Assembly: GCA_030549335.1 (NCBI GenBank)
Contig: CM060187.1
Location: forward strand, 58,734,203 to 58,798,202
DNA from: Pontederia crassipes
Taxonomy: Eukaryota > Streptophyta > Magnoliopsida > Commelinales > Pontederiaceae
Direction of reading: 5' to 3'
Length of the DNA stretch: 64,000 bases
Shown: positions 13,353 through 23,614 of the stretch, piece after piece
How positions within the stretch are numbered: position 1 is the stretch's first letter
Layout: each line of letters starts with the position of its first letter
Made by a program: the position numbers and the translations under genes
Notes under the pieces: generated by a model
Databases searched by the model: none
The model's input: the letters and a program-made list of their open reading frames with translations, nothing else
Told to the model about the DNA's origin: nothing

Positions 13353-13648
13353 TTTTCTAATATGAATACATATTTATCTATAATTTTTATTAAATAAAAC
13401 TTTTTAGTAAATATAAAACTTTATTCAAAATAAACATAAATATACTATTTAAAAATAATTTAATATTAATATAATATATTCAATCGGGTCAGAACGTAAA
13501 ACTTGGATTCGGTCCCGACCCGACCTGGTCGAGTGTCAAAAAAAGAGACTCGGTCCTGATTCAATTATCCATCGGGTCGAAAAAAATTAAAAAATCTGAA
13601 CCGGTGCGAGCGAGGGCGATAAGTCATCCCGATTCATGCTCACCCTTA
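13353..13648. mobile_element. Right half of a family-1 hAT MITE
   Basis: This segment matches the right part of the element at 41441-41956: a shared AT-rich core (CTATTTAAAAATAATTTAAT), then GGTCCCGACCCGACC-type motifs, then the terminus TGCTCACCCTTA ending at 13648. The left end is missing, apparently lost up to the adjoining microsatellite, so no target duplication can be shown. Confidence 0.65.
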
Positions 13649-14164
13649 ACTAACGATTATAAATATTTAAATATATAATGAAGGATAAAAATGACTTTTA
13701 TACAAATAAAATATTTATTACCCCACCCCACATCTTATATAATTTATTATCCAAACATGAACTTTCTAATGACACACCACGCCATCCACCTCATCACTCA
13801 CCACACCATCACATCCCATCCCATCTCTCCATTAGTTGTTTGCCAAACAGACCCTAAGCTTTGCATCTTAGGCTTTTCCTCCTATGTCCTGCTATGTGGC
13901 TGCCTTCCATTTTCCTCTTCCTCTCTCGTATCCTTTGTCTGCAACTTTATTTCTCTGCTGCAAGGGCCCCTAATGGCGATTCTTTTGTAAATTCCCCCCT
14001 CGGAGGGTCTCCCTTATCATCCACGTCCTCCTTAAAAGGATGTCGAATGTGGAATCTTAGTATACCTATCGTGCTACTCTCTCTCTCTCTCTATATATAT
14101 AAATATGGAAACCTTTAGAACAAACATAATAATATATATTGTATAATATGCAGACTAACTGCGA
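13649..14164. other. Intergenic sequence, no gene supported
   Basis: This is C-rich and T-rich sequence without coding signals. A short (CT)n(AT)n run lies at 14077-14102. The motif GTTTGCCAAACAGACCC near 13838 resembles a MITE terminus, but its partner was not identified. Confidence 0.35.
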
Positions 14165-14578
14165 ATAAGCATTTTTAATGAGATTAGACCCGGCCCGTGA
14201 ATAAATTTGATTCGTGCTCGGGTCGGGTCAAGGTGCTGAATCTAGCCTAACTCGACTCAATTTGGATCGGATTGCCTGACCACCTATTTTTTTAATTTTT
14301 TACTATTTTTACTATTTTATTTAATGTAAAAATATTATTCCATATTATTTTAAAGGCATAAAATGAGTTTTCTAATTATTTAATATTATTTTTGCACTTA
14401 TAATATTTTATTTCAATATTTTAATTTTTTTAAAAATCAATAAGCTTAACTTTAAATAAAAAAATTTCGAGTCGACTCGAGTTGAAAAAATTCAACACAT
14501 ACCCAACTCGATCGAGTTGAGTTCGGATCCGATCGGGTCATTGAATTCACGGATTGACCGGATCCTCTAAACACCCCT
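14165..14578. mobile_element. Decayed hAT-like MITE with GGGTCGGGT motifs
   Basis: GC-rich flanks with CTCGGGTCGGGTC on the left and GTTCGGATCCGATCGGGTC on the right enclose an AT-rich core. The right end AAACACCCCTAA fits a TTAGGGGTGTTT terminus. The matching left terminus is missing or mutated, so the boundaries are approximate. Confidence 0.5.
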
Positions 14579-14667
14579 AAATTTCACACACCCATACGTC
14601 GTATAATTGCACTAACTCCAGCACGATACCCAATCCAGAAACAAGAAGTCCGGTGACGCACATCAAA

Positions 14668-14725
<58 letters not shown>
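14668..14725. repeat. (CT)n(TA)n compound microsatellite
   Basis: About 22 bp of CT repeats run directly into about 37 bp of TA repeats. Confidence 0.95.
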
Positions 14726-14728
<3 letters not shown>

Positions 14729-14929
14729 GGTGCATTCACATATGAGTGCATACAGGTGCATACAATTCATCATAGTTGTCAGATCTAGTATCGACGATTA
14801 GGATGAATGCGCTTGAACCGGAGGAGACCCTGACTCTGCAGTGGTTCATTTTCGGGCGATGGAGCTTGGGCGCTGGATTGGTGTGGGAGCTTGGGCGATG
14901 GATCGGCGTCAGGAACTCCGACGAGGCTT

Positions 14930-15170
14930 GAGATGCTCGGTCTGCCCCCCTCCCTTTTGCACTCGTCGGTGAGGTCATAGAAGGGGGCCGACGCCCCCCT
15001 TTCGCGTTCGCCGACGCAAGAGAAAAAGGGGGGCCGACGCCCCCTTTCGCTCTCACCGGCGCAGGAGCAAAAAGGAGGGGAGGGGGGGTGGGGTGTCGGC
15101 CCCCTCGAGATCGTAGAGAGGGCTGACGCCCCCCTTTCACGTTCGCCAACGCAAGAGAAAAAGGGAAATC
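14930..15170. repeat. GC-rich block with three ~45-bp units
   Basis: Units at 14986-15029, 15031-15075 and 15119-15165 share GGC(C/T)GACGCCCCC, CTTTCGCGTTCGCCGACG and a final AAGAGAAAAAGG block. A partial unit precedes them at 14944-14975. Long open frames on the minus strand here (14736-15206 and 14785-15195) are a by-product of the high GC and are not regarded as genes. Confidence 0.75.
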
Positions 15171-15206
15171 GTCTCGACTTATCACCTGATAACATATTGA
15201 AAGCAT

Positions 15207-16058
15207 ATCAACTTTATTAGTGACACTTTCATCATTACTCCAAATTAATATTGAAGCTTCGGATCAATAGACGGAAGAACATCGTCTCTCATCAGTCCCC
15301 ATTGAAGGACACTTTTGATGCTCAAAAGAACACCAAATTCACATATCACCCCGCTGCTTCCCTCTTCAGTGCTGCAAAGGAAACAGAAAGCAAACTCATT
15401 CCAGGATATATAGAACAGAAACCTCATTATTCTTCTCTCTTTTTCTGTTGAACAAAACCTTAATATTGTAATTTTTACCATCAAACGAGTTATCTTTAAG
15501 CCACCATACAACCTCTGCAGCTCTGCTACATTATATATAGTTTTTTTTCCATCTGCCTGACCGCAATCCTCTTGCATGGAAATAAATGTTAATAAATAGC
15601 TAATGAAATGTGGACACTTTTAAACTTAACAGTTGGCATAATGACCCTATCTAATTGCAGGAAATCACTCCTGTGTGGGTGGGTATTTTACGTGAAAACA
15701 TTCTGCAATTGGGTTCTGGATGATTCTTAGTATTCCAGTTAGTGTAAATAATTATGGCAAGGAATAATTAATAGCTGGAGAACACTGCCTTTATCTTAAA
15801 CCATTTGATATTCTCTTTAAAAAAAATTGAAAAAAGAGGCAGCTCTAGTACTAAAAGCAAAGAGTCAGCACAATGCTGAAGGCCAACATCATCTACACGA
15901 AGGGATGCTTCATGGCTCCTAAACTTTATTTTCGAATTTAACTGTCCAATTAATCTGGTATTTCGTAAAAGTCAGGCATGTAATTAAACTGTTCAATTTC
16001 AAACCTTAATTGCATTACAAGGAAAGGCAAACCTGCAAGGGCTGCACTATTATGACTA
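15207..16058. other. Intergenic sequence, no gene supported
   Basis: The mixed-composition stretch 15245-15580 contains overlapping short open frames on both strands, none with recognisable features. The remainder is AT-rich. Confidence 0.4.
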
Positions 16059-18479
16059 CTAGTGTTATGCGCGATGCGCGAATGATGTGAAATTAAATGA
16101 ATCAAATGTTTATAAAATGGGTAAACATTAGTTTGTTATATTTTAATATTATAGAAAGAATATGATAAATTATAACTCAGAAAAATAATTTATTGATTTA
16201 TCTAATTCTCTTTGCGTCCCATTTATTTTTCTATCTTCTTAGAAATTAATATTCTCATTTAAATTTGAGGTATTAATTTATTAACCTATATTTATGATCA
16301 TGATACATATAATCATATATTAAATTTATTTAGATCACTATTTGAATTATTTAAAAAATATGTTAAATTTAAAATACATGATGAACACTTGGTGATTGAT
16401 GCAAATGACCACTTATTCTTCTTTTTAAAAATATTCAAGTCATGCATGCAATTATGTTTTTGTAAAAAAATGTATGCAACTTAATCATGCTATGAATGTA
16501 GGGATAAATTTCAACTATTATTCATGCTTCATCATCAAATCACAATCATCACAACAATATGCAAAACATATCTATCAAAACAATATGCAAAACACATCTA
16601 CACAGTTATTGTTAATAAATAATTAACTAATTAAACATATATTTTATTATATATAAATGTTAAAATATATTACATATGTTTTTTAATATTTGATTTCTTA
16701 TTTTTTCTACATAATTTCCCAAATACTAAAATGATGCTATATAATTTGGTGTTTAATCTATTAAGATAATGTTACAAAATAATATAATTTTTTTTAAAAT
16801 GATGAAGATGGAATAACAAAAATATTCATAGATATTGATTAGTTAAATTAATTTTATTTTCAATAATTAAATTAAAGATTTGTTAAATTAATTTTCAAGG
16901 AAAAACTTAACAGTGATGATATTAAAAAAAGGCATAATAAAACAAAAAGAATCTCACATAAAACCGAAAAAAGAAAACTAAAATCAATTTGAAATATTTC
17001 CATTTTTTTATACTTCATCTTGTGCCTCCACTTTTCTATTGTAAAAACTCATTCACTAGTTTGCATAGAGAAATCTTTCATCTACAATTCAATGTGGTCA
17101 AATTTATTTTACATAAAGAAAATATTTAATTTTTTCTCAAAAAATCATAAAATATAAAATGTGCTACGTAATGTTTTAAAATAATACTATCTAAGATCAT
17201 GAAATTATAATTAAGGATACGTATATAAATAATACAATATAATATTCCATTATAACATTCTTTAAATCTACGTTCAAATCTAGATGGAATCCATATCTCT
17301 ATCAGATTTATCAAATGGTAGTAATGTAAGCTGCATACTAAATCTATAAGTGATATTTGCCACTACATTCTAGATATGATTCATATCTCATGACAATTGA
17401 AAATCACAGTACACAAAAGAAAAAGAAAGAAGTTTATACATAAATATGAAAAAGGATAACTTTATACAATTTGTAAAAAAATAAATCCAATTAAAAGAAA
17501 ATTTTCAAGGCTCTGCCATGAATGAAATTAAAGATATAGGAATATCTTGCAGTGAATATTTAGCTATATAATATCATTCGACAATGAATAAATATAAAAT
17601 TTTCTTTAACAATCACATTACTAACTAATCAAATTACCTCATGCTTCTATTGGGACTTGAGCATTACATGAAACTCCAATAAAACACACCACATCTCAAC
17701 AGGTCACTGTCTTTTTATGTCTATAAGGGCAGTTGTAGGAACTGCTCTCATGCAATATGCAAACTAACTACTTCTTTGCAGTTTGCATGATTTGTAGTTT
17801 GTAGATTATTTTATGATAAAAGGATAGATTTTATACGTAATGGAGGTGTTCAATAATATTTTTAAAAATTTTCAGTTACAATACCTATTTATATTTCAAA
17901 GAGGAATATTTAAATGTCTATATCTATATGCTTTCAAAATATTTATAAAAGAATATTCCAATTGAGAACTCTATTTATAGGAAATAATTCCAAAATATTT
18001 ATCATGAAGAAATGCATAAATCAAATTTATAATAATTATATAACTAAATAATATAATATAAATTCAAATTGGTTTTACATGAATTAAAAAAAACAACACC
18101 TAGAACAAAGAAGCTAAAAAAACATGAGAAGAGAGATAGAATACGAATTACCAAAGGATGGATTTGTTTCTTCTTGCAATTTATGAAGTGATATACATAA
18201 TAAAGGTAGTAGTTACTAATTTATTAATTAATCATTTAAATAGCTAACCATTAATTTTAAAAATTATAATAGACTATATAAAATTTTAATTAGTTATAAA
18301 AGCTTTAATTCATAAAGGATGGAGCCAGTTGCTAATTAACTAACCATGAACCCAGAAAATTATAATAAATTATGTAATGCTTTATATCATTATAAATTAT
18401 AGAGGACACATGTCATTATAACAATATGCCAGATGTCATATTCTCCTTCAACACTGTTTTGCTTTTAATATAGTATAGA
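16059..18479 (-). mobile_element. Non-autonomous Helitron
   Basis: Read on the minus strand, the element starts TCTATACTATATTAAAAG (from 18479) and ends CGCGCATCGCGCATAACACTAG (16059), that is, a 5' TC, a short GCGC-ATC-GCGC hairpin a few bases from the 3' end, and a terminal CTAG. The host base before the 5' end is A (18480) and after the 3' end is T (16058), as expected for insertion between A and T without duplication. The roughly 2.4-kb interior is AT-rich with no Rep/helicase coding. The terminal sequences fit known plant Helitron families; family membership is inferred. Confidence 0.75.
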
Positions 18480-18547
18480 TGTTTCCACCTAGATTTATAC
18501 TTTGCATACTAATGATTTTGCTTGGACGACTTGTATATATAAAATGG

Positions 18548-18551
<4 letters not shown>

Positions 18552-18599
<48 letters not shown>
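18552..18599. repeat. (TA)n microsatellite
   Basis: Uninterrupted TA run of about 48 bp. Confidence 0.95.
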
Positions 18600-18603
<4 letters not shown>

Positions 18604-18659
18604 ACCTTTGCCTACTTTGTTATGATAAATTTCATCAAATACTTTCCAATTTTAAACAC

Positions 18660-19350
18660 TTTAAATTTCACTTTATAATAAGAATGTCCTCATCTTTTAA
18701 CTTGTTTCACGAACTACCCTTTTGATTTTTTGTCGACGGTTTCCCGACCGTGTTGTCCGTGTGGCATGCACACGGTGATTTTCTCTCTCCTCCGCTCAAG
18801 CAACCGTATGTCGTGACATCATTAAAAATATAAAATAACATTAAAAATGAGACAACGCATTGTTTTTTAAATTTTCAACTTATATTTATATAAAATAAAA
18901 AAATAAATGTATTAAATAATATTTTAATGTTTAACAAATTATTTTATGCTTTTTACATAAATATTATGTAATATTTTTATATTGAATAATAAAAAATTAA
19001 GAAAAAACTTTTAAAAAAATGGTGATGGGAAAACCCGACCTGGTAGTCGGATCGGATCAAATTCGACCCGTGAATACCCTTATCATAGAGGGGTGGAGAG
19101 TGACTCCCCTCCCCACTTTCCCTGCGGGGCGAGGGGTGGAGGAGCAAGCAAAGGGGGAGGGGCCCCCTCTACGACGACCTCTGGTGAGGTCGTCATCCCA
19201 TTTTTTATTTTTTAATAATGCCACATCTGGCTGCTTGCGTGCAGGATAGAAAATTATCGTGTGGACGTAAAAAAATCACTGATCATAGGTCAAAAGGATA
19301 ATTGATGAAATAAGTTAAAAAATGAAGAATAGTCTTCTTACAAAATGAAG
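18660..19350. mobile_element. Long-TIR DNA element (MULE-like, tentative)
   Basis: The left arm at about 18663-18735 (ATCTTTTAACTTGTTTCACG, ACTACCCTTTTGA) is matched by the reverse complement of the right arm at about 19277-19350 (ATTTTTTAACTTATTTCATC, ATTATCCTTTTGA). This gives imperfect inverted repeats of about 70-90 bp. The interior has a GC-rich part around 19100-19200. No target duplication was clear. Long imperfect TIRs suggest Mutator-like, but this is inference. Confidence 0.55.
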
Positions 19351-19356
19351 TTTGAA

Positions 19357-19999
19357 TAGGGGTGCAAGTAAAAATCTATCAATCAATAAAATCTAACCAA
19401 ATCGAAAAAACCTAAAATATGGACTCTGATTAAAAATTTGGTCGGTCCTTCAAAATAAATAAATTCACCCATTTAAATTAGGGCTTCTTATTAAAAAAAT
19501 CGGAGGGGACTAATTCGAACCAAATATTTTTTTCCAAAATTATTATAATTAAATTATAACTTCAATTTTTAAATAATATTTTATAATTTTACTTTTTCTC
19601 TTCTTCATATTTATTAGAATAGGTATATTATTTACTTATTGTCACACATTTGAACTTGAATATGATTAAGTTATTAATTTATCTTTAGAAAGTTTTGATA
19701 AAATTAACTAGAATATGTTCAATTACAATGTAATAATATGTTATTTTGATTTATTTACATTAAATAGTTAAACTTAGAGTTAAGTTTTATTTTTTAAAAT
19801 ATTTACGTGATATATTTAATGTTTATAATATTTTTAAAAAAAATATTTTAAAGTAGGTCCTCGATCCGAAAAAATCGAGATCGTAGGTTAGATTTTTTTC
19901 TCCAGAAAAAAAAAATTAGGGTGGTCTTTTAGGTGTTGAAAATCCATCCAAAATTTTAAAGTCAGATTTTTTTGTCGACCCGAACCACTTTCACTCCTA
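19357..19999. mobile_element. hAT-type MITE, family 2 copy A
   Basis: The left end TAGGGGTGCAAGT and the right end, whose reverse complement is TAGGAGTGAAAGT, match at 11 of 13 positions. A perfect 8-bp target duplication AGTTTGAA lies at 19349-19356 and 20000-20007. Subterminal motifs are AAAATCNNACC-like rather than GGGTCGGG, and a related copy lies at 57575-58072. It has no coding capacity. Confidence 0.85.
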
Positions 20000-20661
20000 A
20001 GTTTGAAGGTAACATTAAAAAAGCATAAAAAATAGAGGACAATTTATCATATTTTGTTATTGTCATGGTATTTGCTTCCAATTGTGGGCTACGTTTCAAG
20101 TGCATCTTGTTTTCGTTTCTTGTTTTACATATAATGTGATGATAATTGGATAATTTTATGGTTATACATTTGAATGTGATTCCAAGTTCCAACGGTAAAG
20201 AACTAATATTTAATAATTAAGAATAGTAAAGCATAATTTCACATGATTAAAATATGTCTTCACGCATTTTTAGTTTGTGCGGGTTAAAAGTCTAAAACAA
20301 ATAATATTTTAATTGAATCGGTTGTTTTAATATTGGCCAACGTGATGATGAAACCGAAATCAGAATCCAAACTGAAAAAGAAATGAAAAAAAAAGAAAAT
20401 AATACGAGTTGAGATGAATCTTATGTCAAGATGGGCCCTAACCTGAACATGGTCAAAGCCCTCCTTGACTAGGCCCAAGAGGGAAAAATATGGACTTGGA
20501 AAAGTTTGCTACTCAGGAACCATCTACCAGAGAAGAGTAGAAGACTCAGGCAGCTTAGCCGTCACAATATTCCAAAATAATTAATATAAATTTAACTTAT
20601 TATTATTTTAAAATAATTAATATTTTTTGCATAGATATAATCTTGACCAAGTACAAATCAT

Positions 20662-21040
20662 TTATCGCTTGACCTCAAGCTGATTAGCTGTAAATTTTTC
20701 ATCTGTCCAGAAACATGAACAAATCAGAACAGAAGTCTCGAAAGAAAATAAGATCACTTCAACTTCCATGTAGCAGAGAAAAGCAAGCACATTTCTGGCG
20801 GACTTGTGAGGGATCATCAAATCAAATCCATTCCTTGGCTTCGGGAAAATGATAAAATCGTGTGCCCCTTCTGGCAATGGACTGAATTTTACAGATGACG
20901 TTGGTGCTGATTCCTGCAGTTAATTCATAAGAATTCCTGCTCCTACCGTGGCCTCTTTTGACAATCAGAATCAAACTCTCAGTTCCACTCGATTCTTCAA
21001 CTTTCACTGTCTGATTCTCAAAACGAAACTATATCGCATT
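20662..21040 (-). pseudogene. Possible gene remnant, unidentified
   Basis: On the minus strand, two partly overlapping frames (20822-21007 and 20662-20877) read as plausible protein sequence: one includes VEESSGTESLILIVKRGHGR, the other PEGAHDFIIFPKPRNGFDLM. They could be one coding region broken by a frameshift near 20850. The composition is less AT-rich than the flanks. No family was recognised, and a chance pair of open frames is the main alternative. Confidence 0.25.
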
Positions 21041-21109
21041 AATTGTGGCACAACCAGAGTCACATGACCCAAGTTCGGCACGGTTGATTTTCTTTTTTTT
21101 ACCGGGACA

Positions 21110-21490
21110 TAACTTTTTTTTTATTTTGCAAACTTTTTTTTACATATCTTATATATAATAATTTATTTATTATATGTAAAATATTAATAATAAAGGATTA
21201 ATATAATATTATTTCATTATAAAATTTTAATATTTCATTAAATATAAATTATTATGAATGATTTTTTATAGTTAAATAATATATTTTTTAACAATTGTTT
21301 TAATATATATTATATATTTTATTTTTAAAAAAAAATATAATCTATATTTTTAATTCAATCACTCACTAAAATTAATTCATCATATTTATTTTTTTTATCA
21401 CATTAATTATCTTATTTTTTATTATCAAATTCACTTCATTCAAACACACCTGAAACTAATATGTCAACTCAAATTATTCATAAAAATTTA
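21110..21490. repeat. Dispersed AT-rich repeat, copy 1 of 3
   Basis: The right part (TTCACTTCATTCAAACACACCTGAAACTAATATG) has the same layout as 33990-34090 and, inverted, 40500-40560. The family has an AT-only interior and ends with an AACTAATATGT(C/T)AA motif. It is probably an old MITE family. Confidence 0.45.
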
Positions 21491-21570
21491 ATAAACCTCT
21501 TGTTTCCGTTATCAAACCCGACGAATTGATAGGATTAATTAGAACTGGTCTTTTTTGGCGACTTCTTCCA

Positions 21571-21760
21571 GAGAGAGGGGAGGAGGGGGAATGAAAATGG
21601 AAAAGTTTCTCTGCCCGGTCTTATGAGAACATATTCAGGTCTTTCTCGACAGCAACTAACCTATAGAGAGAGAGAGAGAGAAATGAAAATGGATAAGTTT
21701 CTCTGCCCGGTTTTATCAGAACATATTCAGGTCTTTCTCTCGACAGCAAGCAACCTAAAG
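21571..21760 (+). repeat. Two tandem copies of a ~95-bp unit
   Basis: 21571-21664 and 21665-21760 both run from a GA-rich tract through AATGAAAATGGA, AGTTTCTCTGCCCGG, GAACATATTCAGGTCTTTCT, and CGACAGCAA, to AACCTA. They differ at a few positions. The short open frame spanning both copies is not regarded as a gene. Confidence 0.85.
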
Positions 21761-22736
21761 GTGGATAGAACTTGGCATGACATCAATGAGAGGCCGTGGA
21801 CGTAAACATTGACCATTAATATGATAACTTCTTCCACGTCACAGAAGACGTAAGTCCCCCCCTTTGGCCTTTGCCCTTTCGTTTCCCTTTTTTACTTCCT
21901 CCTAGAAACTTTCCTTTCGGATCCTCTTAACAAAGGTAAGTGTACATATATTGAATAAAATTGTGTTTTATTATCGTAATCTAAATACTATGTTTCTTCT
22001 ATTCTCAATGAAATTCCAAAGAATAATGTTATTCCAATATTCGTTTTGTAATTCTCACTTTTTTAACTCAATCAATCAAAACAATCGTACTTTTTCATTA
22101 TTGTTGCTCTAAACAAAATATTACCGTCGTCCTATTTTATTTTACAAGAATAAAAATTTATAAGATGAATGAATGATAGTGATTTTTGAGTAATAACATA
22201 GATTTAATTCACCTTCATGGCAACCTTCTACTCATCGTCGATCCGCTTATCAACTATTTAAATGACATATAATGAAATTTTATTATTTAAATATATTATT
22301 TATCTGCATCGTCATTTAAATGGGTGAGTTAAATCCTAATAACATATGCATTCTTATTTTTATATGAAATTTTTATTTATATTTTCAGTAGGAAAAAATA
22401 ATAGTAAAAGCAACTAATAAAGTATAAGTACAGGTTGAAATTCAAATTTTACAAAATATGGCAAAATATCTAAACACTAATGTAAATACTAAATAAAATA
22501 AATGAAGGAATAATATAATTGACATAAAATCACAACAAAAGATAAGAAAAACAGAGGTCGTGTAGACCTGTTGCATCAGTTCTCCACGTAATCTGAACGG
22601 CGGAGTGGCAACTTGCTTTTACTTTGCTTCTGCGCTCAGATGAGTCCTCGGAAAATTTCAAAGTTTCTATTCGAATTCCGTTGAATTCAAACCCTTCTTC
22701 TCCAAGTTTACCTGATCAAGCCAATGCCTGCATGTT

Positions 22737-22737
<1 letters not shown>

Positions 22738-22786
<49 letters not shown>
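22738..22786. repeat. (CT)n microsatellite in a promoter region
   Basis: About 49 bp of uninterrupted CT repeats lie some 130-180 bp upstream of the small gene at 22920. CT-rich tracts are common in plant promoters and 5' UTRs. Confidence 0.95.
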
Positions 22787-22790
<4 letters not shown>

Positions 22791-22796
22791 TGTTTA

Positions 22797-22808
22797 TTAT
22801 ATATATAA
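22797..22808 (+). promoter_or_regulatory. Probable TATA box of the small gene
   Basis: TTATATATATAA lies about 110-120 bp upstream of the ATG at 22920. That predicts a transcription start near 22835 and an 85-nt leader. The assignment rests on position only. Confidence 0.45.
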
Positions 22809-22919
22809 GTGATATCCTCCAGCTCCAAACACATCTACCCTCTGCAGTTAACCAAAGAAGCAGTCTCAGTGCATTTGAGATCCCTCTGTTCCAGTCTGTG
22901 AAATTCCCCAGTTCCAGGA

Positions 22920-23132
22920 ATGGAGCACCAAGCAGTTGAACAGGACGGCAAGAGAGGGAGGCCGCTGCCGAAGCGAGGGCAGATCAAAGCTAGGATTTTC
23001 GGCAACATCGTGAGGGCGGTGGTGCCCAAGGCGGTCTCGAGCAGAGGAAAGAAGGCGCAGGAGACAGGGGAGCTCATGGCGCCGGGCACGCCGGCTCTGA
23101 GCGGCTACACGTCGGAGACCAACTCGGAGTAG
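22920..23132 (+). CDS. Small basic plant protein of unknown function (70 aa)
   Basis: This single-exon frame starts at an ATG in the context CCAGGAATGGAG and ends with TAG. The coding part is clearly GC-rich (about 60%) inside AT-rich DNA, and it is preceded by a TATA-like box and a CT tract, so it looks like a real gene. The product is strongly basic in residues 11-45: KRGRPLPKRGQIKARIFGNI is followed by a short amphipathic-looking stretch (VRAVVPKAV) and a hydrophilic Ser/Thr/Glu tail. There is no signal peptide or membrane segment. The PLPKRGQIK core resembles motifs in short uncharacterised plant proteins, but no function can be assigned. Frames on the opposite strand are compositional shadows. 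Confidence 0.65.
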   Translation: MEHQAVEQDGKRGRPLPKRGQIKARIFGNIVRAVVPKAVSSRGKKAQETGELMAPGTPALSGYTSETNSE

Positions 23133-23542
23133 TGACGATGAGGAATCTGTCTGATCATTTCTGATTTTTTTTTGGTAAGATATTTGCAGCGATGCTTTCA
23201 GCTCGAATTCAGGGGAAATGGAGAATGGATGAACAGAGCAGCATAAAAAAGCTCTTTTTCTTTGTGCTGCAAAGTGCCAAAATAAGCTTCTTTCCGATAT
23301 GTACATATGAATCGGTTAAGTTTTCTTTCCAATTTGGAAGGATTAGTTTCTTTTCTCTTTAATAATCAATTTGTCGTAAATATATGCACATTTATAATTG
23401 GATGAGCAATCAATTATATATATTACTTTTTTTTTTTTGACGTTGTACATCAATGATAATTTTTTTAAACTCAACAGTGGCACTATATAAAGTAAATTTT
23501 TAAAAATAAATTTTTTTATTATAAATAAGAAAGTGAAGTTAT

Positions 23543-23596
23543 CATGTAGCCGACCTCATCTAGTGGGATAAGACTTTGTTGTTATTATTGTTGTAG
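23543..23596 (+). mobile_element. 54-bp RTE LINE tail with 18-bp target duplication
   Basis: Only the last part of an RTE-type LINE remains (CATGTAGCCGACCTCATC, AGTGGGATAAGAC, then TTG/TTA repeats). It is bounded by a perfect 18-bp duplication ATAAGAAAGTGAAGTTAT at 23525-23542 and 23597-23614. Severe 5' truncation and a variable-length duplication are typical of target-primed reverse transcription. Confidence 0.9.
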
Positions 23597-23614
23597 ATAA
23601 GAAAGTGAAGTTAT

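Larger units (their letters stand above)
20008..22550. other. Intergenic sequence with several minor repeats
   Basis: No intact gene is supported. It contains a possible pseudogene (20662-21040), a dispersed AT-rich repeat (21110-21490) and a tandem duplication (21571-21760), listed separately. The rest shows nothing recognisable. Confidence 0.4.

Noticed and set aside
14736-15206. 156- and 136-codon minus-strand frames
   Set aside because: They follow the repeated GC-rich units and have repetitive Arg/Pro/Gly composition without a domain.
22724-22939. Ser/Leu repeat frame upstream of the small gene
   Set aside because: It is the (CT)n microsatellite read as codons.
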